A stretch of DNA of 64,000 bases from Haematobia irritans. Taxonomy: Eukaryota > Arthropoda > Insecta > Diptera > Muscidae. Location of the stretch: NCBI RefSeq assembly GCF_050003625.1, contig NC_134400.1:47109096-47173095 (forward strand), written 5' to 3'. The notes under the pieces are model-generated. The model was not told the origin of the DNA. It made no database searches and worked only from the letters and a program-made list of their open reading frames with translations. The translations under genes and the position numbers were made by a program. The stretch's first letter is position 1; each line of letters opens with the position of its first letter. This document shows, piece after piece, positions 57,454 through 64,000 of the stretch.

Positions 57454-58922
57454 CACATATTTAATATTCCCTCATTTACGGTTCATTTTTACACAGTCGT
57501 TTAAATTAAAAGTGAAAATGATCATTAATTTAGCTTAGGGGTCGAGTATCATGCTTCAGTAACATTTTGTTGGGGACGATTTTCATGGTGTCCATATTCA
57601 TTATTAAGCGTCGCCCACTTTTGGGGCGATCCTAATTTATTTGGGTTTTGGAGCTCATTTTCCTGGGCCCATTTTCATACCGCCGAATTTCGTAAGACAC
57701 CAAAGTGTTTGTGACTCATCAGAGTTTTTTTGAGTCAATACAGTTCCTTGAGTGTTTTCTTCCAATCCTGAGGTTCAGTCAACTTTTATCATTACTGCCC
57801 TTCGACTTTTTGATGAGTTTTCAGAAACAAAAGATCTATAGTATATCGCATTGTCTTTTCAAGCCAAGGTCGATTTATCGACGTTAGGTACCATTATAAA
57901 AAGACAATTTTGGTTAACTTTAAAAGTCGACTGAATTTTCAAAACCACAAAATTATCGACATTTGTGGGTTTGAATCTCGATTACAAAATTTTAGTTAAA
58001 AGTCGATTTGCAAATTTCTTCCACCCTATGAATATTTAGCCCACATATATAATTTTTTAGCTTTTTGATATTGTTTACAGTATGTCTAGCCTAGATATGG
58101 CATGCTTTTATAAAATTCCACGTTAAGCCATTTGTAACATCAATGTTATCAGAGCCTGCATCAAAAACAACAATGTTCAACTACTCGTGCTCGTCCTCCT
58201 CTTTCTCCATAAATTTTGAAGATGATCTGAGATGTTGTTGCATAACAAGTTCAAATTACGGTATTTCAAAACAACATCCAACCCTCGTTTTTTTTTTTTT
58301 TTTTTTTTGATTGCATAGCATTTACGCAGCAATTTCTTTGAATAAGAAATTTATTTTACTGTTTTTGTAAAAAGGCAAATAGAAATTGATTTTCTATCGA
58401 ATATTCTGCCTTTATGACGCTCTAGCCATAGTGGAATAAGAAAAAGAGCTGGACATGAATGTGTTGCACGAATGCAGCCATTGGCAATATTCAATCATAG
58501 ACATAGTAATGAGGGAATGAACAAATGTTAATACTTGGGCCCCAGTGAAATAAGGCCCCAAAGGGAACATACAAAAAAAAGCCTCAAATGAGTATTATGA
58601 CAAAAATGTTTGTAATAATATTTCATGAATGAGAGAATTGTCTAATTTTTCCCTTGTGGTCTATTTTATTGACACGAAAAAATAGCGTCCCAAAGAGATT
58701 GAATAAAAGCCCCAGTGAAATATAGACGGAAAATAAGACTGAAATAAGACCCCAAAACTAGGATCTTATTTCTCAATGAAATAAATAACCATTCTAAGAT
58801 ATAAAATTCAGGCCCAAAATGTGAAAAAAAAACGCCCCAAAACTATATATTTCATATAGTCCAATATTTTAAACTAAAAAATAAAACAAATCGTCGAATT
58901 CATTTTATAATAAAAATGTTCA
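57454..58922. repeat. GGCCCC-type degenerate repeat, CGATTTT repeat, no gene
   Basis: 57540-57690 and 58530-58830 show TTTTCATGG.G(T)CC and AAGGCCCCAAA words of the degenerate domain. 57890-58020 belongs to the AAAGTCGACTT-type repeat. A 20-bp T-run is near 58289. Nothing else is seen. Confidence 0.4.
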
Positions 58923-59567
58923 CACCGAAAAAAATATATCCGTGAGGCCAAAGATTTCATGTCCTTAAAACACGAATGCAAATTTTGCTTAGCATAAAAG
59001 ACGCATTTCTCTAATACAGAGTTTTTTCTTTGCCCAAAAGTCGATAAACTTTTCAATGAAGTTGTATTGTGCTTATAATTAAGTGATTTGCCTTAAAAAT
59101 GGGTATCATAACATGAAAGAAAAATTTTTTGAGGTATGGTCAACTTGACTTTAAAAATTCTGAAAAATTCTTTAAAATTCATGAAATTGTCTTTAAATTT
59201 GTTGTCTTTTTGCATCTTGACTACAAAGCAAAAAATCGTTAAAAAAAGGACATGTTTTTTAACACTTTATTTTAAAGACGTTTTTTACTTGAAACATAGC
59301 ATAATTTCTACTGGAAGTCGAGTCTGAATTTCGAAAATAAAGGTGTCGTTAACTCGTTTTCAAAGGACTTTGATAGCATATGGAGAAAAAAAGTTGAAAA
59401 AATTAAAAATTTTAATTTGCTTCCTAGAAGCAAGAACAAAAAACCTAAATTTAAAAGAGAATTGTGTCTTAAAGGTATCCTTACTTGTACTCTCCGCATC
59501 TTTGGCTCAATTTAATTTTTTAAAGTAAAGACAAAATCTTTGGAACCGGGCATGCTTTTTTTCAGTG
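58923..59567 (+). mobile_element. MITE-C, complete copy
   Basis: A 645-bp element with ends CACCGAAAAAAATATATCC and, inverted, CACTGAAAAAAAGCATGC. CA flanks it on both sides (58921-58922 and 59568-59569), consistent with a 2-bp duplication as at 27204-27823. The interior is collinear with 43845-44498. Confidence 0.78.
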
Positions 59568-59569
59568 CA

Positions 59570-60349
59570 AATATATGGTGGTAAATGAATATAACTTTGC
59601 TTTGGCAAACTTTTAGAAATTTAAAGGACGATCTCATAATGGACCCCAAGAAAATGAAGCCTAAACTCAAATGAAAAAGGGCCGCAAATGTGTGATGACG
59701 CGTCGTAATGAATATGAGCCCCATGAAAATGAATCCGAGCAAAATGTAACTGAAGCATGAAAATCAACCCCAAAACTAAAATAGAGTTCAGTTTTCTTTT
59801 CGATTTAAAAGACCGTGTGAAAATGAACCCTAACTGAAGGCAAAAATATGAAGTTTTCACAAAAAAAAAAAATTTAATATGTAGCTTTTGGGAATCGAGT
59901 TACCCCAATTTATAACCTGTGAAAGCCAAAGGACGACCACTTGTATCACTTTCGAATCACAGAATACGAAAATTGGCCCCAGATGAAAACGAAACTAAAT
60001 CCCAAAAAGGATATTGGAGTTAATTTTCAGCTAAAATGATGAGATATTATATTTCGCCAACATACCCCATAAAATAAAATGAGGTTAGTACCCAAAAATC
60101 AATAATTTTGTGCTGTGGCGGTATGAGAAAATTAACAGGAGCCCAGAAGTGGGACAACGTTTCATTATGAATATGAGCCCAAGGAAAACGAGTTGCAACT
60201 GAAGCATGGAAATCGACCCCAATTTTCACTTTTCATTTAAACGACTGTGAGAAAATGAACCCTAACTGTTGGAGAAATCAGAAACACGGCAGAAGTTCGG
60301 CCACTTACATCGCTTTCGAATTGCGTTAACCCTTGTTAGATTCTGTCCA
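59570..60349. repeat. degenerate GGCCCC/ATGAAAATGA repeat
   Basis: Repeated phrases are AATATGAGCCCCATGAAAATGAATCC, ATGAGCCCAAGGAAAACGAG, GCAACTGAAGCATG(A/G)AAATC.ACCCC and ATGAACCCTAACTG. The phrases occur in the same order twice (59640-59830 and 60060-60280). No coding frame is supported. Confidence 0.5.
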
Positions 60350-60351
60350 TA

Positions 60352-61328
60352 CACGGATGAAAAAGACTGTTTTTCATATGTTTGGCTATAAACATTATAT
60401 GTTTGGAACACAAATTTTTAAACACAATATTTTTGAGTGCAAGCATATAATGTTCATAAACTAGCATAACATGTTTGGGACATATATGTTAATATGTTAG
60501 AACATATTATGTTTGGGACATAAAATGTTTGTAAATATAATATGCTTGGATGCAAACATATATTAATTTAGAAATAGCCTATAAACATATATGTGTTTAG
60601 TAGCTTGGAGCGCTATTTAACAGGGAGCGATATTGAATTAAGTTGGTGGTTGTTGCTTGTTATTCCAAAATTAACATTTTATTTTTCCTTGGGCAATTGA
60701 TCAGCTACTTCTTTGATCCTTACAAACTGTGTGGTCCGCTGTTCGAATCCCCGTCCGGCAAAAGGTAAAATTAAAATAAAAAAAATCATAAAATTGAATA
60801 AATTCTTCTACAATGTTTGTATTACAGAAAAAGGTGCTAAGAACTAAAAAATCTCGTGGAAGTGAGAAAGATGTCGGGGAATATACAATTGGGCAAAAAC
60901 AAAATTTTGAGCATTCAGGTCGAAAACCTATGTTGTTAGCACCTATATTACCTGTTTATTTTCATAATTCATTATGATTGTAAATATATAAATAAATAAA
61001 TAAAATTTTGAGCACAATATTGTTTGGGAGAATTTTTTTTAAGCATATAATATTTTTGGGTGCAAAATGCTTCCAAACATATTATATGGTCACATAATAA
61101 CATATTGTTTTTTGGAAGACAACATTATTGAATTTGGATGCAAAAATACAAAAAGGTTGGAACTTAGACTACCCAAACATATATTGTTTAGACCAATATG
61201 CTTTCAAACATATTATATATTGGAAGAGATCAAACATATAAATGTTTGGGCAATACCCAAAAATGTATATGCTTGAAGCAAAATATGTTTGGGAGTATAT
61301 GTTACAGAAGCGATTTTTTGTGAGCGTG
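60352..61328 (-). mobile_element. MITE-F copy 2, TA-flanked, inverted relative to copy 1
   Basis: A 977-bp element between TA 60350-60351 and TA 61329-61330. Ends are CACGGATGAAAAAGACTG and, inverted, CACGCTCACAAAAAATCGC. By eye it is almost the exact reverse complement of 9236-10207, including the tRNA-like core at 60691-60760 with B-box GTTCGAATCC at 60741-60750. The high similarity across AT-rich, non-coding DNA points to recent activity of the family. Confidence 0.85.
60691..60760 (+). other. tRNA-like core of MITE-F
   Basis: It starts GGGCAATTGATCAGCTACTT, ends CCCCGTCCGGCA, and contains an exact B-box GTTCGAATCC. A cloverleaf is only partly drawable (the T-stem has mismatches and the A-box is weak), so this is a tRNA-derived segment and not a tRNA gene. 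The matching segment in copy 1 is 9801-9868 on the minus strand. Confidence 0.55.
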
Positions 61329-61330
61329 TA

Positions 61331-61814
61331 GGCAAAAGGCCTTCAACTTTTGTCACCTTGGAATTGCCATAGCCCACTTTGTCCATAGGAAAAATTCAGA
61401 AACCTCGGCCGAAGATCGATTTGGACTCTGTCCATGGGAGAGAACCATAAACCTTGGCCAAAAGCGGTCGTCCACTTATTTCGCGTTGAAGACGAAGAAC
61501 AATCCCAAATAGGAAATTGGGCTTTATTTTCATAATGCACCTGGACCCCAAAAATAAGATGAATTTACACCAGAAAAAAAGAACAAAAGAAAGAAGTTTT
61601 CCATTTTTGGAGTCCTATTTCGTTTAGGTTTATATGGGTTCCATATTCATAGTGCCATAAGGCTCGGTATGAAAATGGGCCCAAAGAAATGAGCCCCAAA
61701 AAAACACAAATACAAAAGGGCAAGAAAAGTGGGACGATACTTCATAACAAATATGAACCCTATGAAAATGAGCCCCAACTTGTAACTTAGGTATGAATAT
61801 CGATGAAAATAAAC
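61331..61814. repeat. degenerate GGCCCC/ATGAAAATGA repeat
   Basis: It continues the unit seen at 54280 and 59870: TAGCCCACTTTGTCC.., CCTTGGCCAAAAGCGG..TCGTCCACTT, AATCCCAAATAGGAAATTGGG, then ATGAACCCTATGAAAATGAG. No gene. Confidence 0.5.
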
Positions 61815-62290
61815 ATTACACTGAAAAAATTTTTAATATTTTTGGAAAAATTTAACTAAATAGTATTAAAAACGTTGGCATCACGCCGATATCACAAAAA
61901 AAAGTAAATATTTTTCGACAAATTCAAGAAAATTTATTAGACACAAATCATTTTTTTCACTTGTTAAAGAAAATTTTGTAGTTTGAAGGAAAAAATTGGA
62001 GATCAAAATTGCAAGAAAGTCTTTAGTGACATACGAAGTTCATGATGAACATATTTGTAGTAAAATTTGCAAATTCAAGGAAATAATGAACTATTTGGTG
62101 AGAAATACGAATTTAGTAAATCTTTATCCTTAATTTGTGTACAATTTTTCCCGTTTTTTAGTTCATTTAACTAACGTACGCAAAAAATTATTAGCGTAAA
62201 GAAAACTTTCTCCCATAATAATAATTTCATGAAGTTAAATTGGCTTTAGTGAAATAGATAGTTCATTTTTTTTTTTGAGTGTATATAGTG
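61815..62290. repeat. MITE-E copy
   Basis: It starts ACACTGAAAAAATTTTTAAT and ends TTTTTTTTTTTGAGTGTATA. Landmarks are GTATTAAAAACGTTGGCATC.C, TTCACTTGTTAAAGAAAATTTTG, GTTCATTTAACTAACGTACG and GAAATAGATAGTTCA. It is collinear with 31600-32065 and 39480-39935. Confidence 0.6.
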
Positions 62291-62746
62291 TATAATCCAT
62301 CTTTTTTCAAGTCAATCAGCGAGACGAAGGAATCATGCCATAGCCTTTTTAACGGTTTTTAGGCTTTTTTATTTTCGGCATTTTTCTATTGTAATATGGA
62401 CAAAACTGCATTTTTACTTAAGGTTTCCCAAAATTTTCAAAGCTCAATCCAAACATTAACAATATTTCCCGCAGTGACTTTTGGCACAAAAAGTATTTTG
62501 CGTTTTTCTAGCCTGTGTGTCCATAGAAGAATTACTTGAAATAGGGCAGAAGGCCTTCCAACAATTTCACTCGTGTTAGCTCGCTTTGGATTATGTACGA
62601 TTTTAATACTTTTTTAACAGAAAGATTTTTGGTTAATTTATATTCCATAATTTAACTAAATTAATTAGTATTTTTATTGGTTATGCGGCACAAATCAATA
62701 ATTAGCTTGATTGAACCAATTAAAAAATTAATTGAATTACATTTAG
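62291..62746. other. spacer, no gene recognised
   Basis: AT-rich. A piece of the degenerate repeat may be at 62545-62590 (GAAGGCCTTCCAACAATTTCAC..GTTAGCTCGCTTTGGA), with MITE-H-like words from 62640 on. Confidence 0.4.
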
Positions 62747-62750
62747 TTAA

Positions 62751-62981
62751 CCCTCTAATGCCCCAACTTTTTTGCCAGCTGATTAAATATTCTATGTTAA
62801 CGATTTAAAGTCAAGAAAACGACACAAGAAAAGTTTATACGGTAAAATTCAGTATCAGCTGCAAAGCCTCTTGAACAGTTTTAACTAAGTTTTCTTTTTA
62901 TTTTATCCATTTTTGTTGGCTTAAGGTGTGTTTTACTTAAAGCTTCCTCATCTAACGAATTGGGCATTGGGCATTAGAGGG
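62751..62981. mobile_element. piggyBac-type MITE, complete
   Basis: A 231-bp element with perfect inverted ends CCCTCTAATGCCC / GGGCATTAGAGGG and TTAA on both sides (62747-62750 and 62982-62985). Interior GCCAGCTGATTAAATATTC and GGCTTAAGGTGTGTTTTACT match the damaged copy at 24924-25145. Confidence 0.85.
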
Positions 62982-62985
62982 TTAA

Positions 62986-63592
62986 CAATTAAGATTTTAA
63001 AGTCTTACAGTAGATTTTTTGATTCTCAATTACGATATTTTGATTGAATCAAATAATAAATTAATTGATTATTTAAATTTCATATATATAAAGATTAAAA
63101 CTAAATGACGTTTTTTGAATTGGTATTTTTATGCCACAAATCCTAAACTCTTTAATAAAATAGAATAAAAAATATTCATTTAATAAGGCTCAATAATTTT
63201 TTCATCAAATCCAATTAAATTTATTATTACAGCAATTTAGTTTTTAATATGAGCAATTAAATTTTTAATTAGAGCATACAGCTTTTCATTGAAAGAATTA
63301 TTTTTTAATTAGCGTTGATGATTGATATTATCATTTGTGTGATTTAAGTAAATTTAATGAAAACTTTGCGGGATTATTTACTTTTACGTAATTGACACCA
63401 AAAAATATTTTTTCCTATGCAAAATATTAGTAATGTAAAAATTCAGTTTTTTACGTAATTGACACCAAAAAATATTTTTTCCTATGCAAAATATTAGTAA
63501 TGTAAAAATGCAGTTTTTTTTTTAATTCACAGCAAAAAAAAAATATTTTTTTAATTTCAATCACCAAATTAATTGATCCTATTTAACTTATG
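62986..63592. repeat. MITE-H-type AT-rich repeat with a 67-bp tandem duplication
   Basis: Dense AATTAATTGATT, TTCAATTAAA and ATTTTTAATT words. 63386-63452 is repeated at 63453-63519 with one or two differences. Confidence 0.6.
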
Positions 63593-63798
63593 CTATGGTC
63601 ACACTAGGCAAATATTTGACAGAAATCAAAAATGAATCCGTCGCCACAGCCAAACCAGAAAACATATTTAGCTCATATGGGATATATAACATCACGGTAG
63701 GATTATTTTCCAAAAACCGTATCCAGATATTTGGAAAATGATTCTGGAAAAATGTTTGACACTCATTTTGGTCAAATATTTGCCTAGTGTGACCATAG
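63593..63798. mobile_element. MITE-J, complete copy with 28-bp inverted ends
   Basis: A 206-bp element. Its first 28 bp (starting CTATGGTCACACTAGGC) and last 28 bp are exact inverted complements. It is inserted in MITE-H-type sequence. Worn relatives are at 24590-24812 and 53380-53590. The target duplication could not be settled by eye. Confidence 0.85.
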
Positions 63799-63987
63799 CC
63801 TTAGCTTAATTGGAATTGCTTCAATCACGAAATTGATAATATTAATCATCGACACCGATTAAAAAATTAATTGATCCAACTACAAACTTAATTGGTTCAA
63901 GAAATATTTATGATTAAGTTTTAATTAAAAAATTAATTAATTAAAATTAATAAAATTTTAATTGTATATTTTTTCAAATTCAATTAA
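63799..63987. repeat. MITE-H-type AT-rich repeat
   Basis: CAATCACGAAATTGATAATATTAATCATCG and repeated AAAATTAATTAATTAAAATT words continue the sequence interrupted at 63593. It ends at the TTAA (63984-63987) of the next element. Confidence 0.55.
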
Positions 63988-64000
63988 CCCTTTCACTACC
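63988..64000 (+). mobile_element. start of another piggyBac-type element
   Basis: CCCTTTCACTACC directly after TTAA is identical to the left end of the element at 16080. The rest lies beyond the window. Confidence 0.65.

Noticed and set aside
60691..60760. Possible tRNA gene in MITE-F (also 9801-9868)
   Set aside because: B box is good but stems have mismatches, the A box is weak, and it is always embedded in the repeat. It is treated as tRNA-derived.

Overview
The window is non-coding, AT-rich insect DNA made almost entirely of transposable elements. I find no host protein-coding gene, rRNA gene or functional tRNA gene. The best guess at origin is a calyptrate fly, probably a muscid of the Stomoxys/Haematobia/Musca type. 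The grounds are a mariner copy that I recognise as Himar1-like (irritans subfamily), a DD37E Tc1/mariner family known from Diptera, and very abundant DINE-1/Helentron-like repeats whose right end matches what I know of Drosophila INE-1. This assignment is inference from repeat content only.

Family names used here are local. HINE-A and HINE-B are Helentron-like repeats built on 153-bp tandem units, with sub-terminal inverted repeats and a (TCCG)n-type tract. The SINE has a tRNA-like head and a (CCTAA)n tail. The partner LINE is an RNase H-bearing non-LTR element that ends in the same 3' sequence. The hAT-MITE has TAGAGG ends. MITE-C has CACTGAAAA ends. MITE-F has CACG ends, TA target duplications and a tRNA-like core. 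MITE-H is rich in AATTAATTGATT-type sequence. The piggyBac-type elements carry TTAA target sites.

Layout. 0-5 kb: HINE-A pieces, a hAT-MITE full of CTCACGCACA motifs, and a SINE inside a HINE-A. 5-8.5 kb: a LINE 3' end, a SINE with a 16-bp target duplication inside a MITE-C copy, and a DD37E mariner sitting precisely at a TA inside a HINE-B. 9.2-13.8 kb: MITE-F copy 1, a second DD37E mariner cut off at a 162-bp (TA)n, and a reverse HINE-B. 13.8-15.4 kb: low-copy sequence. 15.7-21.9 kb: a CGATTTT-rich host repeat carrying two nested piggyBac-type elements, a decayed Himar1-like mariner and a HINE-B that itself holds a SINE. 21.9-27 kb: small MITEs and low-copy DNA. 27-29.5 kb: HINE-A with a nested MITE-C, then two long (TA)n tracts in a tandem duplication. 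29.8-42.8 kb: HINE-B copies (one with a 29-bp minisatellite and a nested hAT-MITE), a HINE-A, a SINE and a LINE reverse-transcriptase fragment. 43-46.9 kb: MITE-C and low-copy DNA with a 25-bp-stem hairpin. 46.9-49.6 kb: a decayed LINE with a SINE in its RNase H region. 49.7-51.3 kb: HINE-B. 51-53.6 kb: low-copy. 53.6-62.5 kb: very degenerate GGCCCC/ATGAAAATGA repeats with HINE-A, MITE-C and MITE-F copy 2. 62.7-64 kb: small MITEs, with a new piggyBac-type end at the window edge.

There is no operon or pathway. The biology here is element-into-element: insertion order can be read at many places, because undisturbed copies of the host repeat elsewhere in the window show the empty target site.
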